Below are positions 27,206 through 34,921 of a stretch of DNA of 64,000 bases, piece by piece. Both the position numbers and the translations under genes were made by a program. The stretch is from Pseudomonadota bacterium (GTDB lineage: Bacteria > Pseudomonadota > Gammaproteobacteria > CALCKW01): contig JBCCUP010000020.1 in assembly GCA_039196715.1 (NCBI GenBank), forward strand, positions 1 through 64,000, in the 5' to 3' direction. The notes under the pieces were generated by a model. It worked only from the letters and a program-made list of their open reading frames with translations, was not told where the DNA came from and ran no database searches. The stretch's first letter is position 1. Each line of letters opens with the position of its first letter.

Positions 27206-27236
27206 GGCGCGAACGGACCGGGCGTCCGTTCGCGCC
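27206..27236. terminator. strong 12-bp hairpin between convergent genes
   Basis: GGCGCGAACGGA (27206-27217) pairs perfectly with TCCGTTCGCGCC (27225-27236) around a 7-base loop. It sits between the plus-strand aminotransferase (ends 27098) and the minus-strand peroxiredoxin (ends 27252), where it could terminate both. No T tract follows on either strand. Confidence 0.6.
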
Positions 27237-27251
27237 GCTCGGCGTCGAAAG

Positions 27252-27788
27252 CTACACCGGGCCGGTGTACTCACCGCGTGCCGGGTAGTTGTTCGGAATG
27301 GCGAAGTCCAGTGCTCCGACCAACTCGGAGAAGTGGGGGCGCACGAACGGCATGGTTTGCACCGATCCGTAATACAAGGCGCGATCCGGGCTGACGAGGA
27401 ACAGGCCAGGCTCCGAAAACAGGGCCGGCTCCTCGATGCCGATGGAGGTCTTGCCGCGCGACGTCGAGATGTAGAGGCCCCACTCGCGCGCCTTCTCCAG
27501 TGACAGGCCGTAGCCGATGCGCATCTTGCTGGCGTTGATGTTGTCTGCCATCGCCTGGGCGCGCTCTTCGCTGTCCGAGCTCACGGCGATCACGCCGACA
27601 CCGCGCTCGGCGAAATCGTCGACCTTCTTTTCGAGTTCGGTCAGGTACTTCGCGCAGATCGGACAGTGAAGGCCGCGGTAGAAACACACGACCGTGCCGC
27701 GTTCGCTGGTTTCGTCGCTGAGGTTGAAGGCGCCGTGCGACAAGGTGTCGACAGCAAGTTCCGGTGTTTTCTGACGGGGAATGAGCAT
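27252..27788 (-). CDS. peroxiredoxin-like AhpC/TSA-family protein
   Basis: This 178-residue thioredoxin-fold protein has TVVCFYRGLHCPICAKYLTELEKK. The CPIC pair takes the place of the usual T..C peroxidatic loop, as in a widespread redoxin subgroup. Later segments are VGVIAVSSDSEERAQAMA and EPGLFLVSPDRALYYGSVQTMPF. It probably reduces peroxides or disulfides in the cytoplasm. It diverges from the AraC-P450 operon across a 93-bp gap with a palindromic site. Confidence 0.85.
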   Translation of the reverse strand: MLIPRQKTPELAVDTLSHGAFNLSDETSERGTVVCFYRGLHCPICAKYLTELEKKVDDFAERGVGVIAVSSDSEERAQAMADNINASKMRIGYGLSLEKAREWGLYISTSRGKTSIGIEEPALFSEPGLFLVSPDRALYYGSVQTMPFVRPHFSELVGALDFAIPNNYPARGEYTGPV

Positions 27789-27835
27789 CCTGGGGTCTCC
27801 GATTGAAAGCTTGATGCGAACACTATCAGAGATTA

Positions 27836-27864
27836 TGATCAAGAAATTACTGAATAATTGATCA
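27836..27864. promoter_or_regulatory. inverted repeat TGATCAA-N15-TTGATCA between peroxiredoxin and AraC genes
   Basis: TGATCAA (27836-27842) and TTGATCA (27858-27864) form a perfect 7-bp inverted repeat in an A/T-rich stretch midway between the divergent genes. A single AraC dimer could contact both halves. The right half contains a TTG that could be misread as an AraC start codon. Confidence 0.6.
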
Positions 27865-27881
27865 AAACAATCGAATTCTGC

Positions 27882-28655
27882 ATGGACAGACCGGACCGCC
27901 TCTCTGCACTGGTGTCGCGCTTTGCGCTCGATGTGCAGCCCACACCGTGCCCTGAGGCCAACCTCGTCGTCGTCGAGCACCGGTATGGGCCGGTGCGCTT
28001 GCGCGTGCTGTTCGCCCCGTCGGGCGACGCCGTTTCCGCCAGTCGGACGGCGTTGTGCGAGGGTGCGCGAACGGTGTTTTCCGCGCGCGCCTCGCTCGGC
28101 GGCGCGGGCAACCCGTTGACGCGTGCCCTGCCACCGTTGATCGAGCTGCCGATCGATGCGGACACCGAAATGCAAAGCCTGGTCAACTTGTTGGTGACCG
28201 AGAGCCGAGAGGGACGCTGCGGTGCCGGCTCGGTCGTCAACCGCCTGGGCGAGGTGCTGCTGGTGCGGCTGCTGCGCGCACTGCTGTCCGCTGGCAGCAC
28301 CGACACCGGGTTGCTCGCGGGCCTGGCGGACCCCCGGCTCTGCCATGCCATTGTCGCGATCCATGAACGTCCCGGGCACGCGTGGCGTATCGATGACCTC
28401 GCTGCCGAGGCGGGCTTGTCCACCAGCCGCTTTGCCACGCGCTTCGTCGAACTCGTCGGCCAATCGCCGATGAGTTACTTGCGTCACTGGCGCATGGTAC
28501 TCGCCCGTCAGGACATCGAACGGGGCGATCGGGTGCAGACGGTGGCGGGCCGGTACGGCTACGCCTCCACCGAAGCGCTGTCCCGCGCCTTCCGCAAGCA
28601 CTATGGCCACAACCCGCTCGCCGTGCGTGGCGCACTGCCGCAGGTGAGCGTGTGA
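27882..28655 (+). CDS. AraC-family regulator with cupin sensor, coupled to P450
   Basis: This is a 257-residue protein. An N-terminal cupin_6-type sensor (about 1-145) is followed by the AraC DNA-binding domain (about 160-250): WRIDDLAAEAGLSTSRFATRFVELVGQSPMSYLRHWRM and QTVAGRYGYASTEALSRAFRKHYG. The ATG at 27882 is preferred because an upstream in-frame TTG (27858) lies inside the palindromic operator. The stop overlaps the P450 start (GTGA), so the two genes are translationally coupled. It probably controls both this operon and the divergent peroxiredoxin. Confidence 0.87.
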   Translation: MDRPDRLSALVSRFALDVQPTPCPEANLVVVEHRYGPVRLRVLFAPSGDAVSASRTALCEGARTVFSARASLGGAGNPLTRALPPLIELPIDADTEMQSLVNLLVTESREGRCGAGSVVNRLGEVLLVRLLRALLSAGSTDTGLLAGLADPRLCHAIVAIHERPGHAWRIDDLAAEAGLSTSRFATRFVELVGQSPMSYLRHWRMVLARQDIERGDRVQTVAGRYGYASTEALSRAFRKHYGHNPLAVRGALPQVSV

Positions 28656-29863
28656 GCGCGTCTGCCACGCCGCCGGTGCCGTTTCTCGACCCGACGCGCC
28701 CGGACTTCTCCATGCGCTCGGACGCGGTGCGCGCAGCGCGTGAGCAAAGCTGGTACGCGACCACACCCTACGGTCTTGCGGTGTTGCAATACGACGCGGT
28801 CAAGGAACTCGTCAGACACCCTGCTCTGCGGCAGGGGTCCGGTCAATGGCCGGACCACAACCAGGCCGAAGGCGACTGGGCGCGCTGGTGGAAACGCAGC
28901 ATGCTGAACAAGGAAGGTGAAGACCACGCCCGCCTGCGTCGGCTCGCGCAACCCGCGTTCGCGCCGCGTCAGGTCACGGCGCTGCGGCCCCGATTCGAGC
29001 GCCTGGCCACCACGCTCATCGATGACATTGTCGACCGCGGCCGGTGCGAGTTCATGGCTGACTTTGCCGAACCCTACGCCAGTCAGATTGTTTGTGAGCT
29101 GATCGGCATCGACACCGCGCAGTGGCGCGATGTCGCTGACCACGCAATCGACATGGGCTACGCCCTGAGCGTGAACTACAAACACGACGAGGCCCGCTCG
29201 GACGCTGCGCTGAACGCGCTCATGGCCATCGCAGGCGAACTGGTCGCTGAACGGCGGCGGGTACCGGCTGACGATTTCGTTGGCAGCCTGATCACCGCGC
29301 ACGACGCACACGGTTCGCTCAGTGAGCAGGAAGTCCTCGACCTGATTGTGATCTCGATTTTCGGCGGGATCGACACGACCCGTGGCCAGATCGGTCTGGC
29401 GCTCGCCTGCTTCCTCGAGCACCCAGACCAGTGGGCGCTGCTCGGCAGCCGACCTGAACTCGCGCGCGCCGCCGTCGACGAGGTGATGCGCGTGCGGCCC
29501 ACCACCACCTGGGTGAGTCGGGAGGCGACGGTGGATTTCCGCTACCGGGACCTCGCGATAGCGGCCGGCACCACGGTACACCTCTTCGCTGCGGCCTCGG
29601 GCACCGACCCGGCGTATTTCGAGGCGGGGTTCGACATCACGGCCACGCGTAAACCACACTTTGCGTTCGGCGGCGGCAAGCACCACTGCATCGGCTCGCC
29701 GGTGGCCCGGAGTGACATGATGGTGGCTCTCACCTGCCTGTCACAACGGCTTCATGCGCCGCGCCTCGCAGGCCCGGCGCGGTGGCTACCCGACAGTGGC
29801 AACACCGGACCGCTGAGCTTGCCGATTGCGTTCGATCGCGCGTGTTTTCACAACCCACAATGA
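28652..29863 (+). CDS. cytochrome P450
   Basis: This is a 403-residue soluble bacterial P450. The haem-binding loop FAFGGGKHHCIGSPVAR has Cys346 as the iron ligand. The I-helix has FGGIDTTRGQ with the oxygen-activating Asp-Thr-Thr, and the K-helix ExxR is EVMRVRPTTTW. It would hydroxylate or epoxidise a small molecule with electrons from a ferredoxin and reductase. Neither redox partner is encoded nearby. It overlaps the araC stop by 4 bp, which suggests substrate-induced expression. The CYP family cannot be assigned by eye. Confidence 0.93.
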   Translation: MSASATPPVPFLDPTRPDFSMRSDAVRAAREQSWYATTPYGLAVLQYDAVKELVRHPALRQGSGQWPDHNQAEGDWARWWKRSMLNKEGEDHARLRRLAQPAFAPRQVTALRPRFERLATTLIDDIVDRGRCEFMADFAEPYASQIVCELIGIDTAQWRDVADHAIDMGYALSVNYKHDEARSDAALNALMAIAGELVAERRRVPADDFVGSLITAHDAHGSLSEQEVLDLIVISIFGGIDTTRGQIGLALACFLEHPDQWALLGSRPELARAAVDEVMRVRPTTTWVSREATVDFRYRDLAIAAGTTVHLFAAASGTDPAYFEAGFDITATRKPHFAFGGGKHHCIGSPVARSDMMVALTCLSQRLHAPRLAGPARWLPDSGNTGPLSLPIAFDRACFHNPQ

Positions 29864-29906
29864 GGCTCAACGGGCTGACGGTCGGCCTGTGCACAGCGCT
29901 GCCGTC

Positions 29907-30683
29907 TCAGCATTTGATTGCGCTCATGCAGTAGTAGCTCAGGGAGAAGAAAAAACGGCCACGGCGTGCGAGATCCACCTGTTCGTCGAACCAGGCCTGT
30001 GCTTCAGCGTCGGAGACGTGTCCGTTTTCCAGTGCATAGCGCGACATCAGGTGCATCAGCATGAACGCAATGCCGTCGGGCCGCAGGGTCACATCGCAGT
30101 AGGTGAAGGGCTCGATGGACACGGCCTTGAAGCCCGCGGAGCGGACCCACTCGGACCACTGTGCGGCGACGTTTGCCTCGGCGTAGTGGTGTTCCCACGC
30201 CAATTGAATGCGTCGCATCCGCGCGGTGTCCTCGCTGTACCAGTCGAGGGTGTTGCAGCCGGTGTCGACAGCGACGAAACGGCCACCCGGTCGCAAGATG
30301 CGATAGGCTTCGCGCACGGCGGATTCAATCCGTGTCAGGTACTCCAGCACCTGGACAGCAACCACCGTGTCCGCATCCTGATCGTCCAGCGGCAACGCGT
30401 CTGCTGATCCGGCAACGATGGACACGGTGGTGTGATGGCTGCACCGGTCCACGGCATGCGCCCGCATGGCGTCGCTTGGGTCAACACCGACTACGCGCCC
30501 CTGCTCGCCCACCGCCCTGGCGATCTCCTCGGTGAGTAGCCCGTTTCCACAGCCGACGTCAACCACCGTGTCGCCCACTGACAAGTGCATCGCGTCGAAA
30601 GCCATGCGTCGGCGGCGACTGACATCCGCGCCCTGGTAGGCAATTTCGAGGAGTTCGGTGGTTTTCGCGTCGAACTGCAACAT
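29907..30683 (-). CDS. class I SAM-dependent methyltransferase
   Basis: This 258-residue protein has motif I TVVDVGCGNGLLTEEIA, then VVGVDPSDAM, SADALPLDDQDADTVVAVQVLEYL and RILRPGGRFVAVDTG. This is a Methyltransf_11/25-type enzyme. The ATG at 30683 starts just before the conserved region. The methyl acceptor is unknown. It follows the desaturase gene by 16 bp on the same strand, so the two are probably one operon, and a lipid acceptor is conceivable. Confidence 0.86.
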   Translation of the reverse strand: MLQFDAKTTELLEIAYQGADVSRRRRMAFDAMHLSVGDTVVDVGCGNGLLTEEIARAVGEQGRVVGVDPSDAMRAHAVDRCSHHTTVSIVAGSADALPLDDQDADTVVAVQVLEYLTRIESAVREAYRILRPGGRFVAVDTGCNTLDWYSEDTARMRRIQLAWEHHYAEANVAAQWSEWVRSAGFKAVSIEPFTYCDVTLRPDGIAFMLMHLMSRYALENGHVSDAEAQAWFDEQVDLARRGRFFFSLSYYCMSAIKC

Positions 30684-30699
30684 CGTAGGGTGCCCCGGG

Positions 30700-31893
30700 T
30701 CAGTTGTGTGGTGTCGAGCGCAACCCGTGAGGTGCCAGGTCGCCCAGTGAAGCAAAGGCGTCACTCTCGGTGCCGGCCGTGTCCGCGTCGTGTGGCGGTG
30801 GAATCGGGGTGTCGTAGCTGTAGTTCGGATCGGTCTGTTGGCGTCGCCAGGTCTCGCGCATTTCCCGCCAGGCGCCGGTCAGGCTGCGCGGTTCGGGCAT
30901 GTCCGGGGCGAGCTCGCGCGCCAGCGCGGGCAGGTTGTAGCACGGCACATTGGCGTACATGTGGTGCTCGGTGTGCCAGTTCATGTGCCAGTAGAGGAAC
31001 GCAAGCACCGGGTTGATGCGGATCGACCGTGTGTTCTTGCGAAAGTCGGTGCTATTCTCCACAAGGCCGCAGTGCTGGGTCACACCGACGAGGTAACTGC
31101 CGATGTTGGCGGTGAACGCCGCAGTGGTCAGCAACAGCGGCACGATCCAGGCGCCGCTGAGCACCGAGACCACCAGCACCCCGCCGTGAAGCGCGAGCAG
31201 TGTGCGGGACCACAGCACCGATTGACGGCGCAGATCGGGCTGGTCGGCGTGCAGGGCCGCGAGCCACTCCTGACTCGGAGCCTCCTCGGCGCGCACCGGG
31301 CGGTCGAACGCGGCGCGAACCGTCAGGCGCACCGCACTGAAAAAGCCGCCCTTGCTGAAATTGCGCCCGGGTCGGGAGAAGAGGTTCACGGTGAGCAGCT
31401 GGACGACCAGACCGGGCCGCAGGCTCGGCGTGATGGGCAGGCGGTTCTCGCGGTCGGCTTCGGGGTGTGTGGTGTAACGGTGGTGGTAGGTGTGGCTGGC
31501 CGCGTAGTCGAACGGGTCCCACCAACTGATCGCACTGAACACGTAGAGGAAGACCCGGTTCAAGCGGCGGGACCGGAACACCGTACCGTGGCCGAGTTCG
31601 TGCGGCGCTGTGCCGGAGAAGAAACTCGCGACGAAGCCATGGCACCAGAGTGCCACCAGCATGGCCCACCACAGTTCGGCGGCCCAGCACGCCAGTGTCA
31701 ACGCGGCGGTGGTGGCAAAGAGGCTGGCATGCCCGCCCGCCTGCCACCAGCCCTGCCGGTCGCTGCGTCTCGACAGCGCCCGCAAACGCGCCGGGTCGAT
31801 CGGGCTGCGGTACCAGCGCGGTCGGAGTGTCGCCCGCACGGTGGCGAGTGGCGGGAACGACGTGCCCTGGTCAACTGGTGCCGATACGCTCAC
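30700..31893 (-). CDS. membrane fatty-acid desaturase
   Basis: This 397-residue membrane protein has the three His boxes of di-iron desaturases: HELGH (98-102), HTYHH (134-138) and HTEHH near residue 305. Hydrophobic pairs separate them, in the topology of membrane acyl desaturases and related hydroxylases. The GTG at 31893 has GGAG 8 bp upstream. It probably introduces a double bond or hydroxyl into an acyl chain. An operon with the downstream methyltransferase is likely. Confidence 0.9.
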   Translation of the reverse strand: MSVSAPVDQGTSFPPLATVRATLRPRWYRSPIDPARLRALSRRSDRQGWWQAGGHASLFATTAALTLACWAAELWWAMLVALWCHGFVASFFSGTAPHELGHGTVFRSRRLNRVFLYVFSAISWWDPFDYAASHTYHHRYTTHPEADRENRLPITPSLRPGLVVQLLTVNLFSRPGRNFSKGGFFSAVRLTVRAAFDRPVRAEEAPSQEWLAALHADQPDLRRQSVLWSRTLLALHGGVLVVSVLSGAWIVPLLLTTAAFTANIGSYLVGVTQHCGLVENSTDFRKNTRSIRINPVLAFLYWHMNWHTEHHMYANVPCYNLPALARELAPDMPEPRSLTGAWREMRETWRRQQTDPNYSYDTPIPPPHDADTAGTESDAFASLGDLAPHGLRSTPHN

Positions 31894-31974
31894 GGTGCAT
31901 GCTCCGTCTGGTGACCCGAGCGGCGCCCGATCGGGTGCGCGCTCGGTGCCATGGTAGGCCGTTGCGTTGGCAAA

Positions 31975-32961
31975 TCAAGTGGGGGGCTCAGTTGCACCTG
32001 TGGCCCGGGCGGGCCCGATGCGCTCGATTGTGTTGGTCCAGACGAAGCCGCCAAAGCCCGTCGGCACCCTGTCCAGGGTTGCCCTGTCGTCGATACCGCT
32101 TGAAAAGCCCGAGCCGTCGTACGGACCCCAGAGGATCAGCTCGCTGCCGGCGCGGCGCAGACGGGCCGTGAGCCGGTGTGGCCACCCCCACAGCATCGGC
32201 GCCATGTCGAGTGGAATGGCCAGCAGACGGTCGCGGCACGCCGGTGGCACCCAGCCGCTCCAGCCGACCAGCGCGTACAGGCCCCAGCAGCGTACGAGCA
32301 CCCGCTTGTCAAATCCGCGCAAGCCTGGCACTAAAGCCAATGTTGCATTCACGGGTGGCCCGCCGCCGTACACCGCAAACGCCGTGGCTGCGCCGTCGAG
32401 CGCGTTGAGGCGTTTCGCGAGCTCCCTGCCTTCGCGCGCGTCGCGGCTCTTGAGGTTGATCAGGATCCGCCCCGGGAACCGCGCGAGCACGTCGTCGAGC
32501 CGTGGCATCAGCCCGACGCCCTGCCCGCGCAGCGGAAAGGTCTCGCCGTCTGCGGTGATCCGGAAGCCGAGGTCGAGCCGTGCGAGCGCGTCGAAGCGGT
32601 GTGAACGGGTCACGCCGTGGCCGTCGGTCTGGCAGTCGAGCGTCCAGTCGTGGAAAACCGCAAACACCCCGTCCACGGTGAGGTGCACATCGACCTCGAC
32701 CACCGCCGCACCGGCCGCAAACGCGGCCTCCATCGACGGTACCGTGTTCTCGATGTAGCCGTGGGTGATGGGTTCGACCTGGCTTGCACGGCAGGTGTCG
32801 TTGCCGCGTTGCGTGCCGGTGTACACGTGGTGCACGCCCCGGTGCGCGATCAGCCGCAGAGGTGCCTCGGTGTCGACGGTGGTGAACACGCTGGTGTTGT
32901 TGAGCCAGAGCGCAGCGATCGCCGAGATACACACCACACTGGCGCGTGTGCATCGGGTCAT
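31975..32961 (-). CDS. glycerophosphodiester phosphodiesterase family protein
   Basis: This is a 328-residue protein with an N-terminal hydrophobic segment (about 6-20, a signal or anchor). The GDPD motifs are LIAHRGVHH, ENTVPSMEAAFAAGAAVVEVDVHLTVDGVFAVFHDWTLD, and a late ILWGPYDGSG. The catalytic His pair and metal-binding Glu and Asp are visible. It hydrolyses glycerophosphodiesters or related phosphodiesters, probably outside the cytoplasm. It overlaps the tetR gene by 4 bp and is the last gene of the NicX-like operon. Confidence 0.88.
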   Translation of the reverse strand: MTRCTRASVVCISAIAALWLNNTSVFTTVDTEAPLRLIAHRGVHHVYTGTQRGNDTCRASQVEPITHGYIENTVPSMEAAFAAGAAVVEVDVHLTVDGVFAVFHDWTLDCQTDGHGVTRSHRFDALARLDLGFRITADGETFPLRGQGVGLMPRLDDVLARFPGRILINLKSRDAREGRELAKRLNALDGAATAFAVYGGGPPVNATLALVPGLRGFDKRVLVRCWGLYALVGWSGWVPPACRDRLLAIPLDMAPMLWGWPHRLTARLRRAGSELILWGPYDGSGFSSGIDDRATLDRVPTGFGGFVWTNTIERIGPARATGATEPPT

Positions 32962-33641
32962 CGTGCGGGTCGCCGGCGCGCCGGACCGGCGTCGATCAGC
33001 CTGGTCAGGGTGTCCAGCGCGGGTTTCGGCTCGCGTGCGTAGGCCGTCAGGAACACCCGCAAGCCGTTGTGGATATAGCGGGCGAGCGCGCGCTCCGTGA
33101 GGCGCACCTCCGGTCGGTAGAGCGCCTGGGTACGCGGTGCGGACAGGATCAGGCCCCAGAGGTCTTCGGCGGCCAGCTCGGCGTCGTCGAACACCAAGGC
33201 GCCGGCGTCGCGTTGCGCCTGCAGGTAGTCGACCAGGCCGGCGCGCACCGTGTCCGGGCCGACCGACTGGAAGAGTGCGCCGATGCCGGGTTGCCGTGCC
33301 GCTTCGCCGATGATCAAGCGTGCGAGCGACAGCATGTCCGGCCGCAACACGGCCTTGGCGTAGCGCCAGGCGAAGGCGTGCAGCACGGTCACCGTGTCGC
33401 GCCCCTCGACCTGGCTCAGCGGTGCAAGCATGCCCTCGCGCTCGGTGTCGAGCATCGCGGTGAACAGCGCCTGCTTGTTGCCAAAGTACTGGTAGAGCGT
33501 CGGTTTGGAGACACCGGCCTCACGCGCAATGGCATCCATGCTGGCGCCGTCGTAGCCCTGATCGGCGAACACCTGCAGGGCGGCGTCGAGGATGCGCCCG
33601 GCCTTGGCTTGTCGGTTCTGCTCGCGTCGCGACACGCTCAT
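32958..33641 (-). CDS. TetR-family transcriptional regulator
   Basis: This 227-residue protein has an N-terminal TetR HTH (about 12-60: RILDAALQVFADQGYDGASMDAIAREAGVSKPTLYQYFGNKQALF) and an all-helical ligand-binding domain of the AefR type (HAFAWRYAKAVLRPDMLSLARLIIGEA). It overlaps both neighbours by 4 bp, so it is cotranscribed with the dioxygenase operon it probably represses. The A/T-rich stretch before 37281 is the candidate operator. Confidence 0.9.
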   Translation of the reverse strand: MSVSRREQNRQAKAGRILDAALQVFADQGYDGASMDAIAREAGVSKPTLYQYFGNKQALFTAMLDTEREGMLAPLSQVEGRDTVTVLHAFAWRYAKAVLRPDMLSLARLIIGEAARQPGIGALFQSVGPDTVRAGLVDYLQAQRDAGALVFDDAELAAEDLWGLILSAPRTQALYRPEVRLTERALARYIHNGLRVFLTAYAREPKPALDTLTRLIDAGPARRRPAR

Positions 33642-34918
33642 GCCGACGCGATGCCGCCGAGGAAGTCCCGAAGCTGTGCGGTGTAATCATCCGGCTGTTC
33701 GAGATTGCAGACATGGCCCGCGCCCGGCACCACCTCGAAGCGCACGCTGGCGTGCGCGGCGGCCCGCTCGATGCGGTCAGCCACACCGCGCAGCTCGTCA
33801 GGCGGCGCGAGCCGGTCGTGTTCGCCGGTCATCAGCAACACCGGCAGGTTGAGCGGCGCGAAATCGAAGCGCTCGGGCGGATTGGCAAAGCAGGTGATCG
33901 CGTCGCGGTAGCACGCCACCGAAATCGCCGCCATGGAATCGTGCAGCGCGCGCCGTGTGGCCGTGCTGGCGTGCGGACCGGCAATCAGGTCGACGACCTC
34001 GCCGGCGAAGTCGGCGGGCGTGCGGCCCGCGTCGAGCGGGGCCTGGCGGGCGCTGAGAAAACGGCCACGTTCGTCGGCGTCGGCCTCGGACAGGCCCGTG
34101 CACCCGCCCGAGAGCACGAGGCCCGCGAGCGCCTCCGGGTGTCGGTGGGCAAAGCTCGCGGCGAGCCAGGCACCGTAGGACAATCCGCAGAGCACGAGGC
34201 GCGTGCCACCGAGCGCCGCGTGCACGCGCGCGATGTCCTCGCAGTGGTCATCGACCGTGCTCTGCGCCTCACCGAGGGCACTCTCGCCGTACCCGCGCAG
34301 GTCGAGGGCGGCGCAGCGGGCCGGCAGCGGCGACAGCAGTTGCGGCTGCCAGTTGTGCCGTTGGCCGCCGATGCCGTGCAGAAAAAGGCACAGCGTGTCG
34401 CTGTCGGTGTCGTTGACCGTCACCGCCAATCGGGGCGATCCGTCGATGTGCACCGTGCGGGTCGTTGGCGGTGGGAGAGTCGCGCCAGTCTGCACAGGCG
34501 CCGGCGTGTCAGGCGCTGCCACCAACACTGCTACGCCGGCCTCGAAGACTGCGCGCGTGCCGGCCGCGATGGCCTCGACCCGATCCGGGCGGGCGTCGAT
34601 CTCGGCGCGCCACACCACGCGGCAGCCGCCCTCTGTCAGCGGTGTGACGCGGAGACTGGCGCGGTAGGCCTCGAGGCCCTCGACACCGGCCAACAGCCGG
34701 TAACGGAGGCAGCGGTCGGTGTCGCTGAACCCGCTCAGGCGTTCGCGGTAGAGGCTGTCGTCGCCGTGCACGTGAAAGGCGCGCACCGTGCCGCCCTGCT
34801 CGGCCCGGACGGTTCGGATAGCCGGGTGCCAGTCGGACACGAACTGGCGCGCCGTGCGCCAGACGCGGTCGGCGTCGAGGGCACTCTGTCCCACCACCTC
34901 CACCCGTTGGCGTGCCAC
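33638..34918 (-). CDS. SRPBCC-alpha/beta-hydrolase fusion protein
   Basis: This is a 426-residue two-domain protein. Residues about 1-140 form an SRPBCC (START-like) domain of the MxaD/polyketide-cyclase type (RVWRTARQFVSDWHPAI ... SGFSDTDRCLRYRL). Residues about 155-426 form an alpha/beta-hydrolase: LFLHGIGGQRHNW (oxyanion), LVLCGLSYGAWLA (nucleophile Ser in GLSYG), LLMTGEHDRLAPP (acid) and VPGAGHVCNLEQP (His). The complete triad predicts hydrolysis of an ester, amide or C-C bond, with the SRPBCC part perhaps holding a ring substrate. In this operon it takes the place that NicD-type deformylases hold in nicotinate catabolism. Confidence 0.88.
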   Translation of the reverse strand: MARQRVEVVGQSALDADRVWRTARQFVSDWHPAIRTVRAEQGGTVRAFHVHGDDSLYRERLSGFSDTDRCLRYRLLAGVEGLEAYRASLRVTPLTEGGCRVVWRAEIDARPDRVEAIAAGTRAVFEAGVAVLVAAPDTPAPVQTGATLPPPTTRTVHIDGSPRLAVTVNDTDSDTLCLFLHGIGGQRHNWQPQLLSPLPARCAALDLRGYGESALGEAQSTVDDHCEDIARVHAALGGTRLVLCGLSYGAWLAASFAHRHPEALAGLVLSGGCTGLSEADADERGRFLSARQAPLDAGRTPADFAGEVVDLIAGPHASTATRRALHDSMAAISVACYRDAITCFANPPERFDFAPLNLPVLLMTGEHDRLAPPDELRGVADRIERAAAHASVRFEVVPGAGHVCNLEQPDDYTAQLRDFLGGIASA

Positions 34919-34921
34919 GGC

